A stretch of DNA of 64,000 nt, from NCBI RefSeq assembly GCF_029407905.1, contig NC_073630.1, positions 50,059,001-50,123,000 on the forward strand, given 5' to 3'. Each line of letters begins with the position of its first letter. The first letter of the stretch is position 1. The notes below the pieces were generated by a model. That model was not told the DNA's origin, made no database searches, and saw only the letters and a list, made by a program, of their open reading frames with translations. The stretch comes from Bubalus kerabau. Lineage: Eukaryota > Chordata > Mammalia > Artiodactyla > Bovidae. Position numbers and translations under genes: made by a program. Shown one piece after another: positions 41,101 through 52,599 of the stretch.

Positions 41101-41807
41101 TGCTCAGAGCACCTTCAAAGGACCAGCCATCCCACCCATCTGAGTGTGACTTCGTTATGATGTCACCCCTTTCCTGAACACCCCTAGAACTTCATTTTTA
41201 TCCTGGCAGCTATGTTTCTACTTGTTTAAGGATCTTCTCTAAGATCTTTCCAGTGATAAAAACAGACTTAAAAATGTCCAGCCTGTAAACTCAAGGTCAC
41301 TCTTTTTTTTCATTTTGAGTAGAAGGGTGACCTTTCTCATTTTTGAGAGTTTCCTTTATCTTTCTGAAGAACTAAAATATAATAGCTAATAGCTTTGCAG
41401 TAATATCTTCATATTCCCTGAATGCCTTAGAATAAATACCATCTAGCTTGGCTAATTGAAGTGTGTTCAGGTTCTAAATATTCTCTGTCATTCTTCCTAT
41501 TTGTAGCGACAGAGATTAAAGAGAAAACAGTAAGAGCTTGCCAACGTTAGTGATGCTATTTTTTGGGTCTATTTCTTTTACATTTTGTTTTTCTCTGATT
41601 TTTATTACAAAATTAACATACTTCCTGCAAAAATTTAAAGTAGAAAACATAAAATTAAAAACATACTCCCAGCATTCAATAGCCCTCTTTTCTCAGTTCA
41701 GCCCCGAAAAAATAATCACAGAACAAGGAATCCAGAAATATAACAAGTTATATTTGAATCTTTCTAATGACTTTTTATACATTTCAAATGTCTTCTTTGA
41801 AAAAAGT
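41101..41807. other. Unassigned, AT-rich
   Basis: About 700 bp. The part after 41560 may belong to the antisense L1M recognised from 42042 on the other side of a Bov-tA. No gene recognised. Confidence 0.35.
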
Positions 41808-41819
41808 ACATATATGTAT

Positions 41820-42029
41820 GGGCTTCCCTGGTGGCTCAGACGATAAAGAATCTGCCTGCAATGCAGGAGACCTGGGTTTGATCCCTGTGTGGAGATGATC
41901 CCCTGGAGAAGGGAATGCAACCCAGTCTAGTATTCTTGTCTATAGAATTCCATGGACAGAGGAGCCTGGCAGGCTATGTATAGTCCATGGGATTGCAAAA
42001 AGTTGGACACAATTGTGCGAGTAGCACAC
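41820..42029 (+). mobile_element. Bov-tA SINE
   Basis: 'gggcttccctggtggctcag' start and CA-rich end. Perfect 12-bp TSD ACATATATGTAT at 41808-41819 and 42030-42041. Confidence 0.95.
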
Positions 42030-42041
42030 ACATATATGTAT

Positions 42042-42800
42042 AGAAAATATGTCTTTCCCCCATTTTCAAATTTCACTCCCTTACAGTAGCAATCGAGTAT
42101 TTTATACTGTTCGGTGGTAGTTTTTATTTTTTACTTAGGAATATATGATGAACACTTTCCAGATCAACATACGTAGTTCTACCTCATTCTTCGCAAAGAC
42201 TATGTGATCATCCACTGTCTATTTAGACCATAATTTATTTAACCATTTTCCAGTTGATGAGCATGTAAATTGTGTCTATTTTCTATAATTATGAACAATA
42301 AAGCAATAAATAGCCTCTCACACATTTCTTTATACACGGTATAAAGAAGTATTTATACTGTATTTCTGCACAAGTATTTCTGAAGTTTCAATTTCTAAAA
42401 GTGAAATTTCTGGGTCATCCTTTTTTAAAGGTTGTCAAATAATGCTCCAAAAAAGGCTTTATCAGTTTATTCTGCCATCAAAGTATACAAATGAGATAAT
42501 ACTAGAGGCAATCAATTTTTTTTTCATTTTTGCAGACAAAAGTGGAAAATAGAATCTTGCTGTTTTAAATCTTCTTCTTTTACTATTGAAGGAGTTTGCA
42601 CCTTTTAAATATTTGCTAACCATTAATATTTCTCCAGTGAATTTCCTTACTATATCATTTGACCATATTTCTATTGAGTTATTTGACTTTTTAAATTGAT
42701 TTTGTAGGGCTCCTTATATTATTTATTTCTTTGTTCATTTGTTTCATGTACTCTGAAAGCTTTCAGATTATTGGATTATGTATATTGTGGTGACTCACAT
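42042..42800 (-). mobile_element. L1M/HAL1-type LINE, antisense
   Basis: 'ttctaaaagtgaaatttctgggtcatcc', 'ataatgctccaaaaaaggctttatcagtttattctgccatc' and 'attgattttgtagggctccttatatt' are antisense landmarks of an old L1 3' half. Confidence 0.65.
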
Positions 42801-43205
42801 GTGACTCATTTTAATTTTCCAAATAGATTATCGCCCTGTTTTTAGGTAGTCATATTTATTTTGATTTTTCCTAAGATAATGGTCTTCTCAATTTCATTTC
42901 ATTAAGCAAATCTACTGCAATCAATAATTGATTTTTCTTCAATATATTTTGTTAAACTTTTTATTTTAATTTAATTTTAAATAGACACTTCATTTAAATT
43001 TAATAAATTGGTAATCAATTATTCCTATGCATTTTATTGAATAGGTCATATAGTTTCTTCTAATTTGAAATGCTGCCTGTATTATATTTCCTAAACCAGT
43101 CTTTGTTCTGTTTCTGGACTCCCTGTTCTGTTCTAGCAATATATGCATGTATTCTGAACCAGTGTTGCAGTATATCTATGCCCTAAATTATCCATCACAT
43201 GCATT
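42801..43205. other. AT-rich unassigned sequence
   Basis: About 400 bp of very AT-rich sequence, perhaps further decayed L1M. No feature supported. Confidence 0.3.
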
Positions 43206-43209
43206 ATAT

Positions 43210-43440
43210 AGTTAAAAGTACAAGCTCTGAAATCATACTGAGTGGGTTCAAATCTTGCCTATATAATTTATTAGCTGTGTGACTTTGGGCCAGGTACTAA
43301 ATCTCTCCTGATTTTTTTTTCACATCTGGAAAATGTGACCAATATCAATTTTAGTTTCATGAAGATATTGTGATGGTTAAATGAGATAAAATATGCCAAG
43401 CATTTGGTTGAATGCCTAGTTCTTTAAAAGCAATACATTC
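43210..43440 (+). mobile_element. MIR SINE
   Basis: Near-complete MIR: 'agttaaaagtacaagctctgaaatcatactgagtgggttcaaatcttgcc', 'agctgtgtgactttgggccag', 'gtgatggttaaatgagataaa'. Confidence 0.88.
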
Positions 43441-43527
43441 CTATGAAACTTCAAGTCCGAACCATGTGCTGTGTGGTTCTTTTGTAGATATGTTTGTTTT
43501 TAAAAAATCTCCACAAAAAAGGAAAAA

Positions 43528-43635
43528 TAAGTATATATAAGTATACCTATTGCTGATTCATGTTGATGTTTGGCAGAAGCTAACAAAATTCTGTAAAGCA
43601 ATTGTCCTTCAATTTAAAAATTAAAAAAAAATAAT
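43528..43635 (+). mobile_element. L1 3' end, strongly 5'-truncated
   Basis: 'tgctgattcatgttgatgtttggcagaag' to 'gtaaagcaattgtccttcaattt' and poly(A). Only the last ~100 bp of an L1. Confidence 0.8.
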
Positions 43636-43737
43636 AAGTAAGATTTATAAATTTTAAGAAATTTGTATAATGTGGTAGAACTCTGGTTCTAAAGTCTGTC
43701 TTTTTAGAAGACATGTTCCCTTTCCACTATATAGAAC

Positions 43738-43855
43738 GTGAGTGCATGCTTAGCCATGTCCGACTCTGAAACCACGTGGACTGTAGCCCACCAGCCTCCC
43801 TTGTCCATGGAATTTTCCAGTCAAGTATACTGGAGTGGAGCCATTTCCTTCTCCA
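43738..43855 (-). mobile_element. Bov-tA SINE (3' half)
   Basis: Antisense piece 'gtgagtgcatgcttagccatg' to 'ggagccatttccttctcc'. Perfect 11-bp TSD TTCCACTATAT at 43722-43732 and 43856-43866. Confidence 0.92.
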
Positions 43856-43866
43856 TTCCACTATAT

Positions 43867-44385
43867 CATCCTTATTTTAAACAACAGGCACTATGCAATA
43901 GTGGAAGTTTGTGACTCATATTTTTCTTATATTCTTATTACAGTCCCATTAAATCTGGAATCAGCTTTCCCTTCAAACACGGCTTTTTAACCCTCTCTTG
44001 ACCCCCTGGCTTCCATGCTGAGGAAAGATATCTGTGTCAAAGTTAGTTCTCCTAGGGGACTTCCCATGCACCAAGAATTGGGGAAAACAAACAAGCCTAA
44101 GCCAGAGTAATACATTTTCTACTGTGGTGGTTTTCATAGTTATGTTACTCCAAAGATTATTCAACATAGACTATTGGCCAAAGCTTAAAATTATTTTTTA
44201 TTCCACTGGGTTTTTAAAATGATATTCCTGGTAATGGATTTGGTCACCGTGCTCTTGGTTTGCCCTCTGCTCTGAGTTCCCAGGGCATCTTGCACTCTGC
44301 CACCCTCCACTTTCTTTGGCAGTTTGTTGGGCATCCTCACTTGGCTCCAGTTCTTCTGGGATTGTTCTTTCCTAGGTCAGGGATC
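43867..44385. other. Single-copy-looking sequence
   Basis: About 520 bp with no recognised repeat or gene. Confidence 0.4.
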
Positions 44386-44389
44386 CTTT

Positions 44390-45235
44390 ATGCTGAAAAC
44401 CCACTGTGGCAGAGACCAGCTAGATGTTCACTGAGCCAGTTTCCACTTCCTAGACACATGGGACAATTATATTCCCTGCCTCCCTTTATGGGTAGATTGA
44501 GGCCTTAGGATGAGTTATGGCCAGTGGAGTGTGGTCAGAAATGACACACAGTACTTCCAGGTCTGACAACAGAATAGACTGTGTGTGATGGTTAATCTTA
44601 TGTATCAACTTCATCAGGCCACAGTTCCCAGATATGTGTTGAACATTATCCTGGATGTTTCTGTTAGCATATTTTTGGATGAGATTTAAATTAATAACAT
44701 TTAAATTAATGGGCTTTGAGCAAAGCAGATTGCCCTCCATAATGTGAGTGGGTTTCATCCTATTAGTGGAAGGCCTTAGTGAAACACAAGACTGGTCTCT
44801 CCCAAGCAGAAGGAAATTCTATCAGCAGATGGTCTGTAGCATCACCTCTTCCCTAGTCTCCAATCCACCCACCCTGAAGATTTTGAAATTGCCAGACTCT
44901 ATAATTACATGAGCTAATTCCTTAAAATAAATCTTTTCCTATATGCATGCATCTTACTGGTTCTGTTCCTATGGAAAACCCTAATTAATACACTGTGCCA
45001 TTCTCTGTGCTATTTTGTTCCCTAGCTGTGTGGCTAGAAGTCCTCCAAGATGACAGAGCCACGTGATGGAAGGAGTTTGGATCCCTGCCTGAGTCACCAT
45101 AAAAGGCACTCTGCCCAGTAGCATCATCTGACTGTATCAGACTTTTTCTGAGCTGGAAATAAATGTTTTGTTTGTTTTTGTTGTTGTTGTTGTTGTTGTC
45201 AAGTCACTGAGATGTGTTACAGCAGCTAGAATTAC
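44390..45235 (+). mobile_element. Two nested ancient LTR-type repeats
   Basis: The outer element has 'ggatgagttatggccagtggagtgtggtcagaaatgac' (left) and 'gtgatggaaggagtttggatccctgcctgagtcacc', 'gctggaaataaatgttttg', 'gtcactgagatgtgttac' (right). An inner element occupies about 44582-44998, from 'tgtgatggttaatcttatgtatcaactt' to 'ctattggaaaaccctaattaatac'-like text near its end. Both have the layout of old mammalian LTRs; family names are not certain. Confidence 0.55.
45177..45199 (+). repeat. (TTG)n microsatellite
   Basis: Seven or so TTG units in the A/T-rich tail of the old LTR-like repeat. Confidence 0.9.
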
Positions 45236-45404
45236 TTGTCATAATATAAACACAAATCATTGTTGTCTACAAAATCTAGTGAAAAGGTCTGACTTTTATG
45301 AAGCCCTTTCTCAAAAGCAGGAATCTTGCTTGAAAGGTATCCTGACCCTGGAGATTTATCACGCTTGAGTGATAGTCCTGGAGCTGCACTGTATGATCCT
45401 AATC

Positions 45405-45570
45405 ATTTTTTCTTTCTGTTTTATTGAGATATAGTTGACATACAGACTAGTTAAGTTTAAGGTATATAGCATAAGGATTTGACTTACCTACATCATAAAG
45501 TGATTATCACAGTAAGTTTAATGAGCACCCATCATTTCTTATAGGTACAAAAATTAAAAAATAAAAAAAA
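45405..45570 (-). mobile_element. L1M-type 3' UTR, antisense
   Basis: 'ctgttttattgagatatagttgacatacag' followed by 'taagtttaaggtatatagcataaggatttgacttac' is a well-known antisense L1M 3' UTR block. Confidence 0.75.
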
Positions 45571-45649
45571 TTATTTTTCTTGTGATCCTAATAATCTTGT
45601 CACATTTTTCACAGTGGACTAATTAAGTGATTTACAAACATTATTTTAT

Positions 45650-45850
45650 TAATTTGTTCAAGAAATATCTACAGTGTCTACCAAGTCTGAGGCATTGTTA
45701 GTGTTAAGGACACAACAGTGAACAAGATATGCATGATGCCTGCCCCACAAATCTAGTGGGGGATTTATGGCTCTCAAAACCTTGTAAAGTACAGATTATC
45801 ATCTCTACAGATGTAGGAAAGGAAGCACACAGAAGTTAGGCGTCTCTACT
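45650..45850. mobile_element. Decayed L1M 3' UTR and MIR-like pieces
   Basis: 'gtctaccaagtctgaggcattg' and 'aaggacacaacagtgaacaagatatg' (plus-strand L1M theme), then 'acagatgtaggaaaggaagcacacagaag' (antisense MIR theme). Both short. Confidence 0.4.
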
Positions 45851-46127
45851 AAGCTCTTTCTGGGTAAGGAGACCTCTCTCATTGACTCACTGAGCCATCT
45901 TAGACGTGGGCTTCCAGTGAACAGTACTTATTTCTGATTTCTGCTTCCAGTAGCATTTGATTCAGGAGGAAAGCATTGCTCAACATAGCTCTCGCTCACT
46001 TCTTCCTGAGCTCCTCTATTTTTCATATGAAGTTTAGTGTTTAGTGGGCCATGGAAACCATAGACTTCATCTCCACTGTTGTGCATATCCAAATATATCA
46101 TCAGGGTTTTTGACTGCAAACAACAGA
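45851..46127. other. Unassigned sequence
   Basis: About 280 bp; nothing recognised. Confidence 0.3.
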
Positions 46128-46342
46128 GACAGCTTTCCCAGTGACACGTTGAAGAAGAATCCACCTCGCAATGCTGAGGTAGCGGGTTGGATCCCTGGAT
46201 GGAGAAGATTCCCTGGAGTAGGAAATGGCAACCCACTCCAGTATTCTTGCCTGGAAAATTCCACAGAGAGAGGAGCCTGGCAAACTACAGACCATGGGGT
46301 CGCAAAGAGTAAAACAATTTGAGCACACATAAACACACAAAA
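46128..46342 (+). mobile_element. Bov-tA SINE, diverged head
   Basis: The head is decayed ('agctttcccagtgacacg'); the body from 'ggatccctggatggagaag' to 'catggggtcgcaaagag' is clear; the end is a short CACACATAAACACACA tract. Confidence 0.85.
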
Positions 46343-47500
46343 CAGAAACTAAGTTTGGTTGACGAGGGCAGAAAAGAGAATCAGTAGAAGGATATTCTGT
46401 TTCCAACAGAAATGATGGACGATTTAGGTAGCAAATTTTAAAAAGTGGCAGGAGCCCAGATTAGCAGAAACATAGCCATGACCACATCTCGGGAATTTTC
46501 TGGCAAGTGTATCATTGCCACTGTGACTGCTGGATTAAAAACTGCTATGTCTGCTTTGAGTATTGTTTCTACATCTTTGTATCATCATCTAGATGGATAA
46601 TTGAGTTCCAAAAATCTGGGCCAGGAACTGCTGCTAAAGAAGCAGGGGATCAGGAAGAAGTATCCCTTTGAATAGAAAGGGAGTGGTGAACAGATTCTGG
46701 GTAGCCAAAAGTAATGAACATACACTCCATCAAAACAGTGATACTGGGGTACAGAGGAAAGGCATGGTCATAAAGAACTCTCAGCATTGGCGATCTCAGA
46801 AGCCAGATGTTGGCAGGGTTTAGTTCTGGGGTAGAGGGGATTCATCAAGTGTGGAGCAGTAGTAATCAAAATTATGGGCTTCAAAAAATAAAAGCAAATT
46901 ACCTTAGGCAAAAAAAAAAATTATTGCCAAATAAAATGGAAATGGACAAGAATATTTTTGTTTTAAATATGTCCTATCCAGAGATTCAAATAATGTTACT
47001 AGAGTCCAGTCTCATCTTCTCTGAGCAATGCTCTCCTGTATGTTTACTCTATTCTCAGGCTCTACTGTGTGGTAAAGAGCCCTTGGCCCACATTCTTCCA
47101 GGTTCTTAATCAGCTGAAAAAACGGTGTACCTCTCTCTATAAAGTCTTGGTACAGGTCTACTTATATCTTGTTGGCTTCTACTGGGCAACATTCCCCTCC
47201 CTTAACTCATCACTATGGTCAGAGAAAAATAATATCTGATTGACTAGTCCTGTCGCATGCCCAACCCAGAGCTGAAGTAGAGTTAAGTCTACTTGGGCAC
47301 AAAGACAAAAAGTGAGGGAGAAACTGGGCCTTCAGAGATAAATCAGAAAAGGACAAATATATGTCAGCAGCAAAAGCAAGATGTCCAGCTGAAATAGGAC
47401 TCAAGGCAGTGGTGGAACATATAGACTAGAAGGTCTAAAATGCAGATAAATGGAGGTCCATCCAAGTGAAGAATCCTAATAAAGACCAAGGAAGTGATGC
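46343..47500. other. Single-copy-looking block
   Basis: About 1.15 kb with no recognised repeat. The open frame 46807-47109 (plus) starts in unremarkable sequence and has no domain. Confidence 0.4.
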
Positions 47501-47514
47501 ACAAGAGACTTGGG

Positions 47515-47857
47515 GGCTTCCCTGGTGGCTCAGTGGTAATTAATCTACCTACCAATGCAGGAAACACCAGTTCTATCCCCAGTCTGGGAGGATTCCCACA
47601 TGCCGTAGATCAATGAAACGCACGCACCGCAACTATTGAGCCTGTGTTCTAGAGTGCGGGAATTGCAACTACTGAAGCCCTTGAACCACAACTACTGATG
47701 TCCACACACCATAGAGCTAGTGGTCAGCAACAAGAGAAGCCACCGTAATGAGAAGCCTGCACATGGCAATGAAGAGTAGTCCCCACTTGCCACAACTAGA
47801 GAAAAAGACCTCACAGCAACGAAGATCCAACTCAAATAATAAATAAATAAATAAAAT
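47515..47857 (+). mobile_element. CHR-type SINE, long form
   Basis: Head 'ggcttccctggtggctcagtgg', body with repeated 'gcaactactgaag'/'accacaactactg' blocks, 3' end 'gcaacgaagatccaactcaaataat' and an (AAAT)n tail into which the following L1 inserted. Same family as the antisense copy at 2309-2590. Confidence 0.82.
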
Positions 47858-50800
47858 GATTAATAAAAACAAACACCAAAAGCTGGTTCTTTGAAAGGAT
47901 AAATAAAATTGACAAACCATTAGCCAGACTCATCAAGAAACAAAGGGAGAAAAATCAAATCAATAAAATTAGAAATGAAAATGGAAAGATCACAACAGAC
48001 AACACAGAAATACAAAGGATCATAAGAGAGTACTATCAGCAATTATATGCCAATAAAATAGAAAACTTGGAAGAAATGAACAAATTCTTAGAAAAGTACA
48101 ACTTTCCAAAACTGAACCAGGAAGAAATAGAAAATCTTAACAGACCCATCACAAGCACAGAAATTGAAACTGTAATCAGAAATCCTCCAGCAAACAAAAG
48201 CCCAGGTCCAGAGGGCTTCACAGCTGAATTCTACCAAAAATTTAGAGGAGAGCTAACACCTATCCTACTCAAACTCTTCCAGAAAATTGCAGAGGAAGGT
48301 AAACTTCCAAACTCATTCTATAAGGCCACCATCACTCTAATACCAAAACCTGACAAAGATGCCACAAAAAAAAGAAAACTACAGGCCAATATCACTGATG
48401 AACATAGATGCAAAAATTCTTAACAAAATTCTAGCAAACAGAATTCAACAATACATTAAAAAGATCACACACCATGACCAAGTGGGCTTTATCCCAGGGA
48501 TGCAAGGATTCTTCAATATCCGCAAATCAATAAATGTAATACACCACATTAATAAATTGAAAAATAAAAGACATATGATTATCTCAATAGATGCAGAGAA
48601 AGCCTTTGACAAAATTCAACATCCATCTATGATAAAAACCCTCCAGAAAGCAGGAATAGAAGGAACATAACTCAACATAATAAAAGCTATATATGACAAA
48701 CCCACGGCAAACATTATCTTCAATGGTGAAAAATTGAAAGCATTTCCTCTAAAGTCCAGGACAAGACAAGGGTGCCCACTTTTACCACGACTATTCAACA
48801 TAGTTTTGGAAGTTTTGGCTACAGCAATCAGAGCAGAAAAAGAAATAAAAGGAATCCAAATTGGAAAAGAAGAGGTAAAACTCTTACTGTTTGCAAATGA
48901 TATGATCCTCTACATAGAAAACCCTAAAGACCCCACCAGAAAATTACTAGAGGTAATCAATGAATATAGTAAAGTTGCAGGATATAAAATCAACACACAG
49001 AAATCCCTTGCATTCCTATACACTAATAATGAGAAAATAGAAAGAGAAGTTAAGGAAACAATTCCATTCAGCATTTCAAAGAAAAGAATAAAATACTTAG
49101 GAATATATCTACCTAAAGAAACTAAAGACCTATACATAGAAAACTATAAAACACTGGTGAAAGAAATCAAAGAGGACACTGATAGATGGAGAAATATACC
49201 ATGTTCATGGATCGGAAGAATCAATATAGCGAAAATGAGTATACTACCCAAAGCAATCTATAGATTTAATGCAATCCCTATCAAGCTACCAACGGTATTT
49301 TTCACAGAGCTAGAACAAATAATTTCACAATTTGTATGGAAATACAAAAAACCTTGAATAGCCAAAGCAATCTTGAGAAAGGAGAATGGAACTGGAGGAA
49401 TCAACCTGCCTGACTTCAGGCTCTACTACAAAGCCACAGTCATCAAGACAGTATGGTACTGGCACAAAGACAGAAATATAGATCAATGGAACAAAATAGA
49501 GAGCCCAGAGATAAATCCACGCACCTATGGACACCTTATCTTTGACAAAGGAGGCAAGAATATACAATGGATTAAAGACAATCTCTTTAACAAGTGGTGC
49601 TGGGAAAACTGGTCAACCACTTGTAAAAGAATGAAACTAGAACACTTTTTAACACCATACACAAAAATAAACTCAAAATGGATTAAAGATCTCAACGTAA
49701 GACCAGAAACTATAAAACTCTTAGAGGAGAACATAGGCAAAACACTCTCGGACATACATCACAGCAGGATCCTCTATGACCCACCTCCCAGAATATTGTA
49801 AATAAAAGCAAAAATAAACAAATGGGACCTAATTAAAATTAAAAGCTTCTGCACAACAAAGGAAACTATAAGCAAGGTGAAAAGACAGCCTTCAGAATGG
49901 GAGAAAATAATAGCAAATGAAGCAACTGACAATGAATTAATTGCAAAAATATACAAGCAACTCCCGCAACTCAATTCCAGAAAAATAAACAACCCAATCA
50001 AAAAATGGGCCAAAGAACTAAACAGACATTTCTCCAAAGAAGACATACAGATGGCTAACAAACACATGAAAAGATGCTCAACATTACTCATTATCAGAGA
50101 AATGCAAATCAAAACCACAATGAGGTACCATTTCTTGCCAGTCAGAATGGCTGCAATCCAAAAGTCTACAAGCAATAAATGCTGGAGAGGGTGTGGAGAA
50201 AAGGGAACACTCTTACACTGTTGGTGGGAATGCAAACTAGTACAGCCACTATGGAGAACAGTGTGGAGATTCCTTAAAAAACTGGAAATAGAACTGCCTT
50301 ATGACCCAGCAATCCCACTGCTGGGCGTACACACCGAGGAAACCAGAATTGAAAGAGACACGTGTACCCCAATATTCATTGCAACACTTTTTATAATAGC
50401 CAGGACATGGAAGCAACCTAGATGTCCATCAGCAGATGAATGGATAAGCAAGCTGTGGTACATATACACAATGGAGTATTACTCAGCCATTAAAAAGAAT
50501 ACATTTGAGTCAGTTCTAATGAGGTGGATGAAACTGGAGCCTATTATACAGAGTGAAGTAAGCCAGAAAGAAAAACACCAATACAGTATACTAATGCATA
50601 TATATGGAATTTAGAAAGATGGTAATGATAACCCTGTATGCGAGACAGCAAAAGAGACGCAGATGTATAGAACAGTCTTTTGGACTCTGTGGGAAAGGGA
50701 GAAGGTGGGATGATTTGGCGGGATGTCATGGAAACATGTATAGTATATAAGAAATGAATCACCAGTCCAGGTTTGATACAGGATCCTTGGGGCTGGTGCA

Positions 50801-50975
50801 CTGGGATGACCCGGAGGGATGGTATGGGGAGGGAGGTGGGAGGGGGGTTCAGGATGGGGAACATGTGTGCACCTGTGATAGATTCATGTTGATGTGTGGC
50901 AGAACCAATACAATATTGTAAAGTAATTATCCTCCAATTAAAATAAATAAATTTGAAAAAAAGAAAAACAAACAA
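47858..50975 (+). mobile_element. L1 LINE, 5'-truncated (3.1 kb), in a SINE tail
   Basis: Covers the ORF2 reverse transcriptase to the 3' UTR and A-rich end, with no nested insertion. The flanks AGAGACTTGGG (47504-47514) and AAGGACTTGGG (about 50981-50991) lie outside SINE plus L1 together, so they are the SINE's TSD and the L1 went into the SINE's A-rich tail. Confidence 0.92.
47880..50614 (+). pseudogene. L1 ORF2 remnant (RT to C-terminus)
   Basis: A frame carrying SPGPEGFTAEFY near 48200 shifts near 48370 at an A-run. The rest stays in one frame to 50614, broken by stops near 48669, 49356 and 49799. RT motif A ISIDAEKAFD (48582-48611) is intact. Motif C reads FAND (48890-48901) in place of FADD, removing a catalytic Asp. 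The Cys-rich C-terminal motif CWRGCGEKGTLLHCWWEC (50180-50233) and the terminal block ending HIYGI are present. It is the best-preserved L1 C-terminus in the window and shows what the large L1 at 19.6-29.9 kb has lost near 28470. Confidence 0.92.
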
Positions 50976-50991
50976 ACAGAAAGGACTTGGG

Positions 50992-51450
50992 AACTGAGTA
51001 AGCACAGAGAAGGCTTATGGACCAGAGGGTGGCCCAGTGAAGAAGAGCTCCCCCAGGCAAAACACATGCTTATTTGGCAAAACGAATTTCAGACTCCAGC
51101 TGCTGGGGGTGCATCAACCCAGGGAACTTTTGGGAAATGAGTGAGCTGTCTCTTGTAGAACCAGAGAGGCTGGGGGCCCAACCCAGTTTACTCAGGAAGT
51201 GAGAGGGCAGTGGAGGTATCTGGGCCAGTAGCAGTAACCCAGACTCCCCCAGTCCTTTGGTAATAGTCTTACTTCTCCAAGTATTCCTGCCCTTCTGCTT
51301 AATCTTGCTGACATCCCCGTTTCTCCCTCTTGCCTTATTTCTCTGTAATGAGCATAGCTTGTTTTAGCTCCCAGGCAACCAGAGGAGAATGCAGGAATCA
51401 GGCAATGACCTCGGCAGGACTCTAGACTTTGATGTCTCCTTGCTCCTTGT
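50992..51450. other. Single-copy-looking sequence
   Basis: About 460 bp between the L1 and an MLT1 LTR; nothing recognised. Confidence 0.4.
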
Positions 51451-51451
51451 A

Positions 51452-51915
51452 ATGAATTGAATGCTGCCATCCCTGACCCCAGTCATGTCTACCTGGAACC
51501 CCACAGTGTGACCTTATTTGGAAAAGCGGTCTTAGCAGATTCAATTAAGTGAAGACTCTCAGAATGAGATCATCTTGGACTTAAGGTGGGTCCTGCATCC
51601 AGTGACAGACATCTTGATAAGAAATGCAGAGGAGGCAGAGACAGAGCCAGGAAAGTGATGTGAAGATGGAGGCAGAGATTGGAGTGATGCATCTTCAGGC
51701 TGTGGAAGACCAAGGATTGCAGGCTACCACGAGGAGCTAGGAGAGCGGAGAGGCCTGGGACAGATTCTCCCTTCGAACCTCCAGAAGGAACCAAACCTAC
51801 CATCACCTTGATTTCAGATTCCTGAATCCCAGAACCATGAGATAATACATGTCTGCTGTTGCAAGTTACTCAGTTTGTGGTTATTTGTTATGGCAACCCC
51901 AAGCCAGTTAGTGGA
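51452..51915 (+). mobile_element. MLT1-type (MaLR) solo LTR
   Basis: Ordered MaLR landmarks: 'aatgaattgaatgctgcc', 'gtgtgaccttatttggaaaag', 'ggtcttagcagattcaattaag', 'gaagatggaggcagagattggagtgatgc', 'ccttgatttcagattcctg', 'gttactcagtttgtggttatttgttatggcaacccc'. No internal MaLR sequence follows. Confidence 0.9.
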
Positions 51916-52599
51916 GTGAGGCTTGAATCTGGGCCTTATGATGCCCAAATTAAACCTCCTGCCTCTACCTCTTTAGCTTTAGGCTTGTAGGAGGGATTTC
52001 TGTGGAAACAGTTGATTAAAGGCAGCAGCTGATTAAAAGCTGTCTCCCTGAGGCAGCAGGGAGCAAAATGCCCCTGATACCATCAACCCTGACCACTAGC
52101 GACTTCATGATAGTCTTACTGGTTCGGTATACTTGTTACCTAACTTCCAGCCTTCCTTCAAGACAAAAAAATAGAGAGAGCTGTCTACACAACCTGCTCA
52201 ACACAATGAAATGGAAAAATTCTGTTCATCACTGCAGTTTTTGCTAGTTCCAAAGGGCTAAATAACAGAATTCTCTAGCTGCCATAGGGATGTTTGCTTG
52301 GCACAGGCAGAGACAGGGTTAGATGTTTCCATAGTCGGCTTTATAGAAGGAAAAAAAATTAGAGTGGTGACTCAGAATGTAAAAATCAAATTACTTGAAA
52401 TGATATAAATAGCAGTCAAGGCAAGAATACAATTATCTGCAGGTGGAATCAGAAAGCAGAGATTCACTGTCGCAGACTAGAACGAGGTTTGTGGTCGTCT
52501 GCATTCCTTCCTTTTCCAGACAATTTCACTGACTACTGATCAATCAAACACAGTCGACAGCACAGAAACTGACCTCAGTGTATCTAAGAAAATAAGTTG
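51916..52599. other. Single-copy-looking sequence
   Basis: About 680 bp with no recognised repeat or gene. Confidence 0.4.

Noticed and set aside
49877..50614. A 245-residue host protein with a Cys-rich motif
   Set aside because: It is the C-terminal end of L1 ORF2; the Cys-rich motif belongs to L1.
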